Assembly (NCBI RefSeq): GCF_011369485.1
Contig: NZ_VXCA01000030.1
Span: 62,001-126,000 of the forward strand
Direction of reading: 5' to 3'
DNA from: Pseudomonas atagonensis
GTDB lineage: Bacteria; Pseudomonadota; Gammaproteobacteria; Pseudomonadales; Pseudomonadaceae
DNA: 64,000 bases
Notes under the pieces: generated by a model
Told to the model about the DNA's origin: nothing
Seen by the model: the letters and a program-made list of their open reading frames with translations, nothing else
Databases searched by the model: none
Program-made: the position numbers and the translations under genes
Part shown: positions 53,148-64,000 of the stretch, piece after piece
Layout of the letters: each line of letters starts with the position of its first letter
Position numbering within the stretch: position 1 is the first letter of the stretch

Positions 53148-54347
53148 TTACGCCGCACTGAACAACTTGTGCGGATCAATCACAAACTTCTTCGGCACAC
53201 CGGCATCGAACTCGCCATACCCTTCCGGCGCCTGATCCAGACTGATCACCTGCACGCCCACCACTTCAGCAATGTTGATGCGATCCCACATGATTGCCTG
53301 CATCAACTGGCGGTTGTACTTCATCACCGGGGTCTGGCCGGTGTGGAAGCTGTGCGACTTGGCCCAGCCCAGACCAAAGCGAATGCTCAGGCTGCCCATT
53401 TTCGCGGCGGCGTCCACGGCACCCGGGTCTTCGGTCACGTACAGGCCCGGAATGCCGATCTTGCCGGCGACGCGTACAACACCCATCAGCGAGTTGAGCA
53501 CGGTGGCCGGGGCTTCGGATTTGACGCCGTCGTGGCCATGGCCGCGAGCTTCGAAGCCCACGCAGTCCACGGCACAATCCACTTCCGGTTCGCCCAGCAG
53601 TGCAGCGATCTGTTCATGCAGCGGGGTGTCTTTCGACAGGTCGACGATTTCGAAACCCTGAGCCTTGGCGTGGGCCAGACGGATGGTATTGACGTCGCCG
53701 ATGATCACCACCGCCGCACCCAGCAGACGGGCCGAAGCCGCTGCAGCCAGACCGACCGGGCCAGCGCCGGCAATATAAACGGTGCTGCCCGGGCCGACGC
53801 CAGCGGTAACGGCGCCGTGGTAACCGGTCGGCAGAATGTCGGAGAGGCAGGTCAGGTCACGGATTTTCTCCATGGCCTTGTCGCGATCCGGCAGTTTCAA
53901 AAGGTTGAAGTCGGCGTACGGCACCAGCACGTATTCGGCCTGGCCGCCGGTCCAGTCGCCCATGTCGACGTAGCCGTAAGCACCGCCGGCACGGGCCGGG
54001 TTGACGGTCAGGCAGACACCGGTGTGTTGCTCCTTGCAGGAACGGCAGCGTCCGCAAGCCACGTTGAACGGAACGGAGACCAGATCGCCGATCTTCAGGT
54101 TCTCGACGTCGGAGCCTTTTTCGATCACCTCACCGGTGATTTCGTGGCCCAGCACCAGACCGGTCTGCGCCGTGGTACGGCCGCGCACCATGTGCTGGTC
54201 GGAGCCGCAGATATTGGTGGAAACCACTTTGAGAATGACCCCGTGCTCGATCTTGCGACCGCGCGGGTCCTGCATTTTCGGATAGTCGATTTTCTGTACT
54301 TCGACCTTGCCAGCGCCGAGATACACCACACCACGATTGCCAGACAT
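53148..54347 (-). CDS. fdhA: Glutathione-independent formaldehyde dehydrogenase
   Basis: Zinc- and NAD-dependent medium-chain dehydrogenase that oxidises formaldehyde to formate without glutathione. It has 399 residues. The catalytic zinc cysteine is Cys47 in TNICGSDQH, the structural zinc cluster is CGRCRSCKEQHTGVC, and the NAD fold is VYIAGAGPVGLAAAASARLLG. It is the last gene of the sarcosine operon and removes the formaldehyde made by SoxABDG. It is separated from purU by a REPIN. Confidence 0.95.
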   Translation of the reverse strand: MSGNRGVVYLGAGKVEVQKIDYPKMQDPRGRKIEHGVILKVVSTNICGSDQHMVRGRTTAQTGLVLGHEITGEVIEKGSDVENLKIGDLVSVPFNVACGRCRSCKEQHTGVCLTVNPARAGGAYGYVDMGDWTGGQAEYVLVPYADFNLLKLPDRDKAMEKIRDLTCLSDILPTGYHGAVTAGVGPGSTVYIAGAGPVGLAAAASARLLGAAVVIIGDVNTIRLAHAKAQGFEIVDLSKDTPLHEQIAALLGEPEVDCAVDCVGFEARGHGHDGVKSEAPATVLNSLMGVVRVAGKIGIPGLYVTEDPGAVDAAAKMGSLSIRFGLGWAKSHSFHTGQTPVMKYNRQLMQAIMWDRINIAEVVGVQVISLDQAPEGYGEFDAGVPKKFVIDPHKLFSAA

Positions 54348-54445
54348 GCTTTCACCTCGCTGTTGTTTTTATGGAACCGCGTTGCCCAGGCAGGCAGCGC
54401 GTTAAGTGCTCGGGTTATTGCTTGTTGGTTTTGCGTTGTTTGTTA

Positions 54446-54520
54446 TGGCCCTATCGCGAGCAGGCTCACTCCTACATTGGAATGCGTCCCCCTTGTAGGA
54501 GTGAGCCTGCTCGCGATAGC
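54446..54520. repeat. REPIN (TGTAGGAGTGAGCCTGCTCGCGA type) between fdhA and purU
   Basis: Two inverted REPs with a short spacer. It is the first of three repeat insertions at successive junctions of the sarcosine operon. Confidence 0.85.
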
Positions 54521-54523
54521 TAT

Positions 54524-55381
54524 CTAAAGAACGACGGTGCGATTGGCGTTAAGGAACACCCTCCGCTCAATGTGATATCCCACCGCCCGGGCCAGGGTCA
54601 GGCCTTCGATATCGCGCCCCTTGGCGATCAAATCCTCGGGGTAATGACTGTGATCCACGGCCTCGACGCCCTGGGCGATGATCGGCCCTTCATCCAGGTC
54701 GTTGTTGATGTAATGCGCCGTGGCGCCCACCAGTTTCACGCCCTTGTTGTAAGCCTGGTGATACGGCTTGGCGCCCTTGAAGCCCGGCAGCAGCGAGTGA
54801 TGAATGTTGATCGCCTTGCCATCGAGCTTGCGGCACAGCTCCGGCGACAGCACCTGCATATAGCGGGCAAGAATCACCAGTTCAGCGCCGGACTCCTCGA
54901 TCACTTGCCACACCTGACGCTCCTGCGACGGCTTGTCGTTGGGGTCGAGGGGGAAATGGTAGTAGGGAATCTGGTGCCAGTCGGCCAGCGGCTTGAGGTC
55001 CGGGTGGTTGGACACCACCGCCGCCACGTCCATCGACAACTGGCCGATGCGCTGACGGTAGAGCAAGTCGTTGAGGCAGTGATCGGCCTTGGAAACCATG
55101 ATCACCACTTTCGGCCGGTAATTCGGCGCGGTCAGCTCGAAAATCATGCCGAACGCCTGACCGCGCTCGGCGAGGCCGGCGCGGAAGGATTGTTCGTCGA
55201 AGCCGTCGGGCTGGCGGAATTCCACGCGAATGAAGAAGCGTCCCGAGAGGCGATCATCGAACGAATGGTGCTCGGTGACGTAGCAACCCTGCTCGAACAG
55301 AAAACGCGTCACCGCGTCCACGGTGCCGAGGACGCTGGGGCAGTCGGCGGTCAGAATCCATGTGTCTGGGGCGCGGCTCAT
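54524..55381 (-). CDS. purU: Formyltetrahydrofolate deformylase
   Basis: Hydrolyses 10-formyl-THF to formate and THF, returning folate for SoxABDG and GlyA. It has 285 residues: an N-terminal ACT domain (WILTADCPSVLGTVDAVTRFL) and a formyltransferase-like catalytic domain (NIHHSLLPGFKGAKPYHQAY, VGATAHYINNDLDEGPII). It is in the sarcosine operon between soxG and fdhA. Confidence 0.95.
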   Translation of the reverse strand: MSRAPDTWILTADCPSVLGTVDAVTRFLFEQGCYVTEHHSFDDRLSGRFFIRVEFRQPDGFDEQSFRAGLAERGQAFGMIFELTAPNYRPKVVIMVSKADHCLNDLLYRQRIGQLSMDVAAVVSNHPDLKPLADWHQIPYYHFPLDPNDKPSQERQVWQVIEESGAELVILARYMQVLSPELCRKLDGKAINIHHSLLPGFKGAKPYHQAYNKGVKLVGATAHYINNDLDEGPIIAQGVEAVDHSHYPEDLIAKGRDIEGLTLARAVGYHIERRVFLNANRTVVL

Positions 55382-55451
55382 GGTGCGGTGACTCCTGTTT
55401 CAACATCTGTGAGCAGAGCGAACTCTGTACTGGGCGGATCTGCACTGCTTT

Positions 55452-55584
55452 TGTGGCGAGGGGATTTATCCCCGCTCGGCTGCGGAGCAGTCGCAAAACC
55501 TGTGAATTCGATCTACCTGATAAACCGCGGTGATTGGTTTTGGGGCGGCTTCGCCACCCAACGGGGATAAATCCCCTCGCCACA
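55452..55584. repeat. Inverted repeat element of the TGTGGCGAGGGGATTTATCCCC family (copy 2)
   Basis: The same inverted ends and inner GGCTGCGGAGCAGTCG and GGGCGGCTTCGCCACCCAAC blocks as the copy at 32531-32652. It lies between purU and soxG. Confidence 0.85.
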
Positions 55585-55610
55585 GAAGCAGGCACGACGC
55601 CCATTCAGTG

Positions 55611-56243
55611 TCAGGCCTGAACGCTCAACCCGTACTCAGCCGAGGCATCCTGCAACCACAACCACCAGTAATCCGAAAAACTGCGACGAATCAGCAGTTC
55701 CCAAGTGTCTTCAGCGGTATGACGAATCATCAGCTGCGACTTGGCGAACACCGTGCCCACAGCCTTGCCGACCGGGAAGTTGTTCGGGTGCACGTCATAG
55801 CTGGTGGACTTCATCAGCACCTGACGCACGTTCGGACCGCTCAATTCGAGTACTTGCTGGCCGCCACTGACGTTGACGATCGCGATGTGCAGATCGCCCA
55901 TCGCTTCGCGCAATTTCTGCTCGGCGGCGAACTCTTCACCGCTTGGCACGATCAGCAGCCACTCATCCGGGCCCATCCATTGCAGGCTGGTTTCACCTTT
56001 GACGATCACGTTCAGGGCGCCTGGCAACTCGATGCCCAGCGCCTTGTGCACACCGGCCGCAAACGCGGCATCGTGGCCGGCGCCACGAATGGTCAGATGG
56101 CCGAGGAGTTTCTTTTCACGCACGAACACACCGGCGTTCTTGCGACCCTTGCCGGCCAGACTGGCGAGGTCGGCATGGTGCAGCGACGACTCGGCCTTGG
56201 CCCCGGTGGTCGGGCGTTGTTGGTAAACGTTGGCTGCGGTCAT
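55611..56243 (-). CDS. soxG: Sarcosine oxidase gamma subunit
   Basis: The gamma subunit of heterotetrameric sarcosine oxidase, 210 residues from ATG 56243. Recognisable blocks are [35 protein letters not shown] and the C-terminal [14 protein letters not shown]. It follows soxA across a repeat element of about 109 bases. Confidence 0.92.
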   Translation of the reverse strand: MTAANVYQQRPTTGAKAESSLHHADLASLAGKGRKNAGVFVREKKLLGHLTIRGAGHDAAFAAGVHKALGIELPGALNVIVKGETSLQWMGPDEWLLIVPSGEEFAAEQKLREAMGDLHIAIVNVSGGQQVLELSGPNVRQVLMKSTSYDVHPNNFPVGKAVGTVFAKSQLMIRHTAEDTWELLIRRSFSDYWWLWLQDASAEYGLSVQA

Positions 56244-56263
56244 AAAGCACCTATTCTTTTGTT

Positions 56264-56372
56264 TGATCGTTCCCACGCTCTGCGTGGGAATGCCGCCATG
56301 GACGCTCTGCGTCCGCTCTTGGGACGCGGAGCGTCCCGGGATGCATTCCCACGCAGAGCGTGGGAACGATCA
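56264..56372. repeat. Inverted repeat of the TGATCGTTCCCACGCTCTGC family (copy 2)
   Basis: Ends TGATCGTTCCCACGCTCTGC with inverse, and an inner inverted repeat around GACGCGGAGCGTC. It lies between soxG and soxA, starting 3 bases before the soxA stop. Confidence 0.85.
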
Positions 56373-56375
56373 GTG

Positions 56376-59300
56376 TCAAATGTTCTGGCGATCACCCTTC
56401 GGATCGAAGAACACCGAAGAAACGATTTCCGCCTCGATCACGCTGCCATCCGCCAGCGGTGCAAACACCCGCTCGCCCAGACGTTTCAGACCGCCCTTGA
56501 CCACACCCATGGCAAACGAATAACCAAGGGAGTTGTGCGCGTAGCTGGAAGTCACGTGGCCGACCATGGTCATCGGGATCGCCTGCTTGGTGTTGAACAC
56601 CAACTGCGCACCTTCTGGCAGCCACACGTTCGGATCGATCGGCTTGAGGCCGACCAACTGCTTGCGCTGATCCTTCACACAGTCTTCACGGTTCATGCCG
56701 CGCTGGCCGATCCACGAGAACGGCTTGGTGCGACCGACACACCAGCCCATGTTCAGGTCGTCCGGGGTCATCGAGCCGTCCGTGTCCTGGCCGACGATGA
56801 TGAAGCCCTTCTCGGCCCGCAGCACGTGCATGGTTTCAGTGCCATACGGCGTCAGGTTGTACTGCTTGCCGGCCTCGACGATTTTCTCCAGCACGCCCAT
56901 CGCGTAGTCAGCCTGAACGTTGACTTCGTACGACAGCTCACCGGTAAACGAGATGCGGAACACCCGCGCCGGCACACCGCCTACCAGACCTTCTTTCCAG
57001 GTCATGAACGGGAACGCTTCGTTGCTCAGATCGATGTCGGTCACGGCGCTGAGCAACTTGCGGCTGTTCGGCCCGGACAGGGTCATGGTCGCCCAGTGGT
57101 CGGTGACGGAAGTGAAGTAGACCTTCATGTCCGGCCATTCGGTCTGGTGATACAGCTCCAGCCATTGCAGCACGCGAGCCGCGCCGCCGGTGGTGGTGGT
57201 CATGACGAAATGGTTGTCGGCCAGGCACGCCGTCACACCGTCGTCGAAGACCATGCCGTCTTCTTTGCACATCAGGCCGTAACGGGCCTTGCCCACATCG
57301 AGCTTGGTCCAGGCGTTGGTGTACACGCGGTTAAGAAACTCGCGGGCATCCGGGCCTTGAATGTCGATTTTGCCGAGAGTCGAGGCGTCGAGCAGGCCGA
57401 CGCTGTCGCGCACGGCTTTGCATTCACGCTTCACGGCGGCGTGCATGTCTTCGCCGTTTTTCGGGAAGTACCATGGACGCTTCCACTGACCGACGTCTTC
57501 GAACTCGGCGCCACTCTTCACGTGCCAGGCATGCAGTGCGGTGTAGCGCACCGGTTCGAAGATGTGCCCACAGTGACGACCGGCCACGGCACCGAACGTC
57601 ACCGGCGTGTAGTTCGGACGGAACATCGTGGTGCCCATCTGCGGGATGGTCACGTTCAGCGAACGGGCGGCAATCGCCAGGCCGTTGACGTTGCCGAGTT
57701 TGCCCTGATCGGTGCCGAAGCCCAGCGCGGTGTAGCGCTTGACGTGCTCGACCGACTCGAAACCTTCGCGGGTCGCCAGTTCGATGGCGGCGGCGGTCAC
57801 GTCGTTCTGCAGGTCGACGAATTGCTTCGGCGCCCGTGCAGTGTTCTTTTCGTGCGGCACCTGGAACAGCGCCAGCGTTGGTTCTTCGTGACGGCTCAAG
57901 GCTTTCGGCAACACACCTTCAACGGTCTGGAACCCGGCTTCGGACGCAGCGCGCACGCCGCCTTCAAACCCATCGGCCAGCGAATCGCCGAGACCATAGA
58001 CGCCGTTGATGCCACCGACGCACACGCGTTTCTGCGGTGCTTCGCCCGGTACGAAACCGAGGATGTCTTCGCGCCAGATCGGCTTGCCGCCGAGGTGCGA
58101 AGCCAGGTGAACAACCGGGCTGTAACCGCCGGAACTGGCGATCACATCGCACTCAAGCCATTCGCCGGGACTGGTCACGGCATGCGCTTTGACATCAATC
58201 GCGGCGACGCGAGCAGCAGTAACGCGCTTGCTGCCACGGGCTTCGATGACGGCGCTGCCGGTGAGGATGCGAATGCCTTTGGCGCGGGCTTCTTCCACCA
58301 GCGCACCACGCGGGTTGCTGCGCGCATCGGCGATGGCGACGACTTGCAGGCTGGCGTCGAGCCAATCCAGTGCGACGCGGTAGGCGTGATCATTGTTGGT
58401 GGTCAGCACCAGCTTCTTGCCCGGTGCCACGCCGTAACGGCGCACGTAAGTCGACACAGCGCCAGCAAGCATGTTGCCCGGCACGTCGTTGTTGCCGTAG
58501 ACCAGCGGACGCTCGTGAGCGCCGGTCGCCAGCACCACGCGCTTGGCGCGGACGCGGTGGATGCGCTGACGCACCTGGCCAATCGGAGCGCGGTCGCCGA
58601 GGTGATCGGTGAGGCGTTCGTGAATGGTCAGGAAGTTGTGGTCGTGGTAACCGTTGACCGTGGCGCGCGGCAACAGCAGCACGTCCGGGGTGTTCTTCAA
58701 TTCGGCGATAACGCTGGAGACCCACTCCACCGCAGGCTTGCCATCGAGGCTTTCGCGGGAGTCGAGCAGGCTGCCGCCGAACTCTTCCTGTTCATCCGCG
58801 ATGATCACTCGGGCACCGCTGCGCGCAGCGGCCAGGGCAGCGGCCAGACCGGCAGGGCCGGCGCCGACGATTAGCACGTCGCAGTGCTGGTTCATGTAGT
58901 CGTAGGTGTCCGGATCGACTTCGGTCGGCGAGCGACCCAGACCGGCCGCCTTGCGAATGTACTTCTCGTAGGTCATCCAGAACGACTGCGGGTACATGAA
59001 GGTTTTGTAGTAGAAACCCGGCGGCATCAGCTTGCCGCCGACCTTGCCGAGAATGCCCATCATGTCGTTGTTGACGCTCGGCCAGCCGTTGGTGCTGGTG
59101 GCGACCAAACCTTGGTACAGCGCCTGTTGCGTGGCGCGCACGTTCGGGATTTGCGTGGCTTCGGTTGCGCCGATCTGCAGGACGGCGTTCGGCTCTTCGG
59201 CACCGGCAGCAAAAATGCCGCGAGGACGCGAATACTTGAAGCTGCGGCCGATGATGTCGACGCCGTTGGCGATCAGCGCAGCAGCCAGCGAGTCGCCCTC

Positions 59301-59393
59301 GAAGCCTTTGTAGGTCTGACCGTTGAAGGTGAAACTCAGCACTTTGTTGCGGTCGATCCGTCCACCGTTGGACAGGCGATTGGTCTGGCTCAT
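56376..59393 (-). CDS. soxA: Sarcosine oxidase alpha subunit
   Basis: The large subunit of the heterotetrameric enzyme that demethylates sarcosine to glycine, 1005 residues. An N-terminal ferredoxin-like part ([21 protein letters not shown]) precedes the NAD/FAD-binding region ([21 protein letters not shown] near 174). The second dinucleotide fold has [15 protein letters not shown]. The C-terminal half is a glycine-cleavage T-protein domain that binds tetrahydrofolate. The start overlaps the soxD stop by 4 bases. Confidence 0.96.
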   Translation of the reverse strand: MSQTNRLSNGGRIDRNKVLSFTFNGQTYKGFEGDSLAAALIANGVDIIGRSFKYSRPRGIFAAGAEEPNAVLQIGATEATQIPNVRATQQALYQGLVATSTNGWPSVNNDMMGILGKVGGKLMPPGFYYKTFMYPQSFWMTYEKYIRKAAGLGRSPTEVDPDTYDYMNQHCDVLIVGAGPAGLAAALAAARSGARVIIADEQEEFGGSLLDSRESLDGKPAVEWVSSVIAELKNTPDVLLLPRATVNGYHDHNFLTIHERLTDHLGDRAPIGQVRQRIHRVRAKRVVLATGAHERPLVYGNNDVPGNMLAGAVSTYVRRYGVAPGKKLVLTTNNDHAYRVALDWLDASLQVVAIADARSNPRGALVEEARAKGIRILTGSAVIEARGSKRVTAARVAAIDVKAHAVTSPGEWLECDVIASSGGYSPVVHLASHLGGKPIWREDILGFVPGEAPQKRVCVGGINGVYGLGDSLADGFEGGVRAASEAGFQTVEGVLPKALSRHEEPTLALFQVPHEKNTARAPKQFVDLQNDVTAAAIELATREGFESVEHVKRYTALGFGTDQGKLGNVNGLAIAARSLNVTIPQMGTTMFRPNYTPVTFGAVAGRHCGHIFEPVRYTALHAWHVKSGAEFEDVGQWKRPWYFPKNGEDMHAAVKRECKAVRDSVGLLDASTLGKIDIQGPDAREFLNRVYTNAWTKLDVGKARYGLMCKEDGMVFDDGVTACLADNHFVMTTTTGGAARVLQWLELYHQTEWPDMKVYFTSVTDHWATMTLSGPNSRKLLSAVTDIDLSNEAFPFMTWKEGLVGGVPARVFRISFTGELSYEVNVQADYAMGVLEKIVEAGKQYNLTPYGTETMHVLRAEKGFIIVGQDTDGSMTPDDLNMGWCVGRTKPFSWIGQRGMNREDCVKDQRKQLVGLKPIDPNVWLPEGAQLVFNTKQAIPMTMVGHVTSSYAHNSLGYSFAMGVVKGGLKRLGERVFAPLADGSVIEAEIVSSVFFDPKGDRQNI

Positions 59394-59719
59394 ACCTTCT
59401 CTCCCAGCGCCGTCGTGGCTGTTTTCGCAGTGTCAGCCTTGTCGGTGAATTGCGGCTTGGTGCCGATCTTGTAGGTTTCGAGAATCTCGTAGGTCACGGT
59501 GTCGCGGGTGACGTTGAAGTACTGGCGGCAACCGGCGACGTGATCCCACAACTCGTGGTGCAGACCGCGCGGGTTGTCGCGGAAGAACATGTAGTCGCCC
59601 CACTCTTCATCAGTGCAGGCGCCTGGGTCCAGAGGGCGCGGGATGTGCGCCTGGCCGGATGCGTGGAATTCCTCTTCGGAGCGCAGTTCGCCGCAGTGAG
59701 GACAGAAGATGTGCAACAT
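59390..59719 (-). CDS. soxD: Sarcosine oxidase delta subunit
   Basis: A small zinc-binding subunit of 109 residues. The N-terminal CPHCGELR pair and the later HHELWDHVAGCRQYF block match the family, with Cys6 and Cys9 and later His and Cys as zinc ligands. It follows soxB by 14 bases and overlaps soxA by 4. Confidence 0.95.
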   Translation of the reverse strand: MLHIFCPHCGELRSEEEFHASGQAHIPRPLDPGACTDEEWGDYMFFRDNPRGLHHELWDHVAGCRQYFNVTRDTVTYEILETYKIGTKPQFTDKADTAKTATTALGEKV

Positions 59720-59733
59720 AGGGATTTCTCCTG

Positions 59734-60984
59734 TTAGTGGGCGACGGCAGCAGCGCCGTGTTCGTCGATCAGTGCGCCGTTGTGGAAACGGTCGATGGAA
59801 AACGGTGCGGCCAGCGGGTGTATTTCACCCTTGGCCAGGCTTGCGGCAAACACGTTGCCCGAGCCAGGTGTTGCCTTGAAGCCGCCGGTGCCCCAACCGC
59901 AGTTGAAGAACATGTTCGGCACCGGGGTTTTCGAAATGATCGGGCAGGCGTCCGGGGTGGTGTCGACGATGCCGCCCCACTGACGGTTCATGCGCACCCG
60001 CGACAGCACCGGGAACATCTCGACGATGGCTTGGATGGTGTGCTCGATCACCGGGTACGAACCACGCTGGCCGTAGCCGTTGTAGCCGTCGATACCGGCG
60101 CCGATCACCAGGTCGCCCTTGTCGGACTGGCTGATGTAACCGTGCACGGCGTTGGACATGATTACGCTGTCGATAATCGGTTTGATCGGCTCGGACACCA
60201 GCGCTTGCAGCGGGTGCGATTCGATAGGCAGGCGGAAACCGGCAAGCTTGGCCATGTGCCCGGAGTTACCGGCAGTGACCACACCGACGCGCTTGGCGCC
60301 GATGAAACCCTTGTTGGTTTCAACGCCGATGCACACGCCGTTTTCCTTGCGGAAACCGATCACTTCAGTCTGCTGGATCAGATCGACGCCAAGGGCGTCG
60401 GCGGCACGGGCAAAGCCCCACGCCACGGCATCGTGACGGGCCACGCCGCCGCGACGCTGAACGGTTGCGCCCATCACCGGGTAACGAGTGTTTTTCGAAC
60501 AATCGAGGTACGGGATTTCGTCCGCGACCTGCTTGGCGTTGAGCAGTTCGCCGTCGACGCCGTTGAGGCGGTTGGCGCTGACCCGACGCTCGGAATCACG
60601 GATGTCCTGCAGGGTGTGGCACAGGTTGTAGACGCCGCGCTGGGAGAACATCACGTTGTAGTTGAGGTCTTGCGACAGGCCTTCCCACAGTTTCATCGCG
60701 TGTTCGTACAGGTGCGCCGACTCGTCCCACAGGTAGTTGGAACGCACGATGGTGGTGTTGCGCGCGGTGTTACCGCCGCCCAGCCAGCCTTTCTCGACCA
60801 CGGCGACGTTGGTGATGCCATGCTCTTTCGCCAAATAGTAAGCAGTCGCCAGACCGTGCCCGCCGCCGCCGACGATGACCACGTCGTAGACCTTTTTCGG
60901 GGTGGGCGTGCGCCACATGCGCTGCCAGTTTTCGTGGTGGCTGAGCGAGTGTTTGAAGAGGCCGAAGCCCGAATAGCGTTGCAT
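59734..60984 (-). CDS. soxB: Sarcosine oxidase beta subunit
   Basis: Flavin subunit of 416 residues, the standard length from ATG 60984 ([20 protein letters not shown]), with GGAG 9 bases upstream. The FAD fold is [22 protein letters not shown], and the C-terminal half carries the sarcosine site and ends [19 protein letters not shown]. It lies 20 bases after glyA. Confidence 0.96.
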   Translation of the reverse strand: MQRYSGFGLFKHSLSHHENWQRMWRTPTPKKVYDVVIVGGGGHGLATAYYLAKEHGITNVAVVEKGWLGGGNTARNTTIVRSNYLWDESAHLYEHAMKLWEGLSQDLNYNVMFSQRGVYNLCHTLQDIRDSERRVSANRLNGVDGELLNAKQVADEIPYLDCSKNTRYPVMGATVQRRGGVARHDAVAWGFARAADALGVDLIQQTEVIGFRKENGVCIGVETNKGFIGAKRVGVVTAGNSGHMAKLAGFRLPIESHPLQALVSEPIKPIIDSVIMSNAVHGYISQSDKGDLVIGAGIDGYNGYGQRGSYPVIEHTIQAIVEMFPVLSRVRMNRQWGGIVDTTPDACPIISKTPVPNMFFNCGWGTGGFKATPGSGNVFAASLAKGEIHPLAAPFSIDRFHNGALIDEHGAAAVAH

Positions 60985-61004
60985 AGTCGTTACTCCAAAA
61001 CCGC

Positions 61005-62258
<1,254 letters not shown>

Positions 62259-62446
62259 CGCGTCTCTCCCAGCGGCATCTGTGCGCCATTCGTCTCGGTA
62301 AGGCACTGGCAATGACGGCAGTGCCCTTTGATGCCGATGGTATGACCGGCGCAGACAGCTCAAATGCCTGCGCGCGCCACGCAAAGGTGCGTTTACGACA
62401 TGGCGGGAAAAGGCTGGCCGGACGCATCATCCAAAACCGTGGAGAT

Positions 62447-62544
62447 CCCCTGTGGGAGCGGGCTTGCTCGCGAAGAGGCCGTGGCGGTCGACATCAATGT
62501 CGCCTGACACTCCGCTTTCGCGAGCAAGCCCGCTCCCACAGGGG
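62447..62544. repeat. REPIN (TGTGGGAGCGGGCTTGC type) upstream of glyA
   Basis: A near-perfect inverted pair with CCCC and GGGG at the outer ends and a roughly 40-base spacer. It lies between the glyA promoter region and the TraX-family gene. Confidence 0.85.
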
Positions 62545-62550
62545 TTAGGT

Positions 62551-63255
62551 TTATGCCGCGCGGAAGGCGAGCAGCAGGAGGAAATGCGCCGGATAGAGGG
62601 CATATGCCCAGCGTCTCATCGGTGGCGGTTGGAGATGTCGCACATGTCGCAACAAGAACATTCCGAGCACGGGCGCAAACAGACAGGTGGCAATGCCGAG
62701 AATGGCAACGCTATTGCCGAACCTCGCCGCGTCGTATAGCACCTGCCACTGATTGGCGGCGAGGCAAATCCCCCCTGGCAACAAGCTGAAGTACCACGGT
62801 CGGCGAAACACCAGCAGCATGGCCAACGGCAGCAAAACGCCGAAGAATCCAAACATCAGTCGCTCCGGGTACGCAGCGGCCAGCACCAGCGCGCTGGCAC
62901 CCAGTAATCGCGACAGGATCGAGGATTCCTGCCACCCCCGCGCTACCAGCAACCCCAGCGCCAGCGTGGGCATCACGTTCAACGTATCGGGATCAGGAAT
63001 ATACAAACGATAAGGAATTTCGCTCACGGCGCTGAACAGCAACAACCAGCCCAGATATCGCCATTCGGTTTTACGCGCTCCGGCCCGGGAAAGATTCGCC
63101 GCCATGGCCAGACAAAACCAAGGGAACGCGAAACGCCCCGGCACATACAGCCAATCGGCGGAGAACCCGACATATCGCAGGTGATCGAGCAACATGCTCA
63201 AAAGCGCCAGCCACTTGAGCAGATCCAGCGCGCCGTCACGTTGGCTCAGGTGCAT
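62551..63255 (-). CDS. TraX family membrane protein
   Basis: A polytopic membrane protein of 234 residues from ATG 63255 (MHLSQRDGALDLLKWLALLS) with about eight hydrophobic segments. The opening DLLKWLALLSMLLDHL and RFAFPWFCLAMAANL match TraX/acyltransferase-like proteins. On F plasmid TraX acetylates pilin. This chromosomal relative has no conjugation genes nearby and its substrate is unknown. The same neighbour occurs next to glyA1 in PAO1 (PA5414). Confidence 0.8.
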   Translation of the reverse strand: MHLSQRDGALDLLKWLALLSMLLDHLRYVGFSADWLYVPGRFAFPWFCLAMAANLSRAGARKTEWRYLGWLLLFSAVSEIPYRLYIPDPDTLNVMPTLALGLLVARGWQESSILSRLLGASALVLAAAYPERLMFGFFGVLLPLAMLLVFRRPWYFSLLPGGICLAANQWQVLYDAARFGNSVAILGIATCLFAPVLGMFLLRHVRHLQPPPMRRWAYALYPAHFLLLLAFRAA

Positions 63256-63382
63256 AATCGCGCAACAAACTGGTAGTTTTCTGACTGCGACATCTCGTGT
63301 GCTCCCCGGAAGATCTTCGGTAAAGTGCGCACCATCATTGACCAACGAAGCGCCACAAGCGTTTCGATCACGGAAGCCGGCC

Positions 63383-64000
63383 ATGACCGACAAGAGCCAA
63401 CAATTCGCCAGCGACAACTATTCCGGTATCTGCCCTGAAGCCTGGGCAGCCATGGAACAGGCCAACCACGGCCACCAACGCGCTTATGGCGACGATGAAT
63501 GGACCGCACGCGCGTCCGATCATTTCCGCCAACTGTTCGAAACCGACTGCGAAGTGTTCTTCGCCTTCAACGGCACCGCCGCCAACTCGCTGGCCCTGTC
63601 GTCGCTGTGCCAGAGTTACCACAGCGTGATCTGCTCGGAAACCGCCCACGTCGAAACCGACGAATGCGGCGCCCCGGAGTTCTTCTCCAACGGTTCGAAA
63701 CTGCTGATCGCCCGTACCGAAAACGGCAAGATCACCCCGGAATCGATCCGCGAAGTCGCCCTCAAGCGCCAGGACATTCACTATCCGAAACCACGCGTGG
63801 TGACCCTGACCCAGGCTACCGAAGTCGGCAGCGTCTACACCCCGGAAGAAGTCCGCGCCATCAGCGCCACCTGCAAGGAACTGGGCCTGCACCTGCACAT
63901 GGACGGCGCGCGTTTCTCCAACGCCTGCGCATTCCTCGGCTGCTCGCCAGCCGACCTGACCTGGAAGGCCGGCGTCGACGTGCTGTGCTTCGGCGGCACC
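63383..64000 (+). CDS. ltaE: Low-specificity L-threonine aldolase, 3' end cut by window
   Basis: PLP enzyme that cleaves L-threonine and L-allo-threonine to glycine and acetaldehyde. The frame opens at ATG 63383 (GGAAG 7 bases upstream) and is still open at base 64000, 206 codons. Visible blocks are FASDNYSGICPEAWAAMEQ, NHGHQRAYGDDEWT, EVFFAFNGTAANSLAL, TQATEVGSVYTPEEV and HLHMDGARFSNA. The PLP lysine lies beyond the window. It feeds the same glycine pool as glyA and soxBDAG. Confidence 0.93.
   Translation, partial: MTDKSQQFASDNYSGICPEAWAAMEQANHGHQRAYGDDEWTARASDHFRQLFETDCEVFFAFNGTAANSLALSSLCQSYHSVICSETAHVETDECGAPEFFSNGSKLLIARTENGKITPESIREVALKRQDIHYPKPRVVTLTQATEVGSVYTPEEVRAISATCKELGLHLHMDGARFSNACAFLGCSPADLTWKAGVDVLCFGGT

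Noticed and set aside
55530-58874. Very long open frame (about 1100 codons) on the plus strand opposite soxA and soxG
   Set aside because: It is the mirror frame of a GC-rich gene, has no family motifs, and soxA itself is certain. Similar mirror frames opposite davB, glcB, phoX, fiuA and the acyl-CoA dehydrogenases were dropped for the same reason.

Overview
The window is a contiguous piece of a Pseudomonas chromosome, most likely from the P. fluorescens group. The evidence is the GC-rich coding style, the davBA-pqqFABCDE, bioBFHCD, fecI/fecR/TonB-receptor, creBCD and glyA-soxBDAG-purU-fdhA modules in a known Pseudomonas order, and many REP/REPIN repeats at gene junctions. From memory, the gene order is close to that of P. 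putida KT2440 (about PP_0321 to PP_0383). In P. aeruginosa PAO1 the same genes lie in three separate blocks (near PA1985-1990, PA0461-0508 and PA5413-5421). I see no prophage, integrase, transposase, CRISPR array, tRNA or rRNA.

Region 1 (1-13150) holds the lysine 2-monooxygenase/amidase pair davBA, then the complete PQQ set pqqF, pqqA (24 codons), pqqB, pqqC, pqqD and pqqE, and an S9 peptidase overlapping pqqE. After these come a 52-aa Pmp3/YqaE membrane peptide, a class III aminotransferase and a divergent LysR regulator.

Region 2 (13150-20970) has three related FadE-type acyl-CoA dehydrogenases, with a membrane GGEEF diguanylate cyclase between the second and third, and a small protein built like the two ends of a flagellar rod/hook protein. 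A tandem PsrA-like operator lies upstream of the third dehydrogenase. A perfect CRP/Vfr palindrome lies upstream of the cyclase.

Region 3 (20970-26500) is biotin synthesis, bioB-bioF-bioH-bioC-bioD, divergent from comF. A BirA-like operator covers the -35 of the bioB promoter and runs into the comF coding sequence.

Region 4 (26500-38720) is housekeeping and accessory metabolism: a ModE-type regulator, a Tat-exported PhoX phosphatase, the stress kinase SrkA, RarD, a GcvR-like ACT protein, malate synthase G, a lone receiver protein, and a cNMP-CBS-nucleotidyltransferase coupled to a DEDDh exonuclease. The rarD downstream gap carries two perfect DnaA boxes.

Region 5 (38720-49300) is an iron-siderophore module (ECF sigma, FecR anti-sigma, TonB receptor of FiuA type, PepSY reductase, 59-aa membrane protein), a glutathione S-transferase and the creB-creC-creD envelope-stress operon, with tandem CreB-tag-like repeats before creD.

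Region 6 (49300-53150) has a PlsC-type acyltransferase, a DUF2780 lipoprotein-like/periplasmic protein, a second ECF sigma with an RskA-type anti-sigma, and a small secreted protein preceded by a perfect 18-bp palindrome.

Region 7 (53150-64000) is one-carbon and sarcosine catabolism. glyA-soxB-soxD-soxA-soxG-purU-fdhA are co-directional and turn sarcosine into glycine, formaldehyde and formate. They are followed by a TraX-family membrane protein and a divergent, truncated L-threonine aldolase. Three consecutive junctions of this operon each carry a different repeat family.
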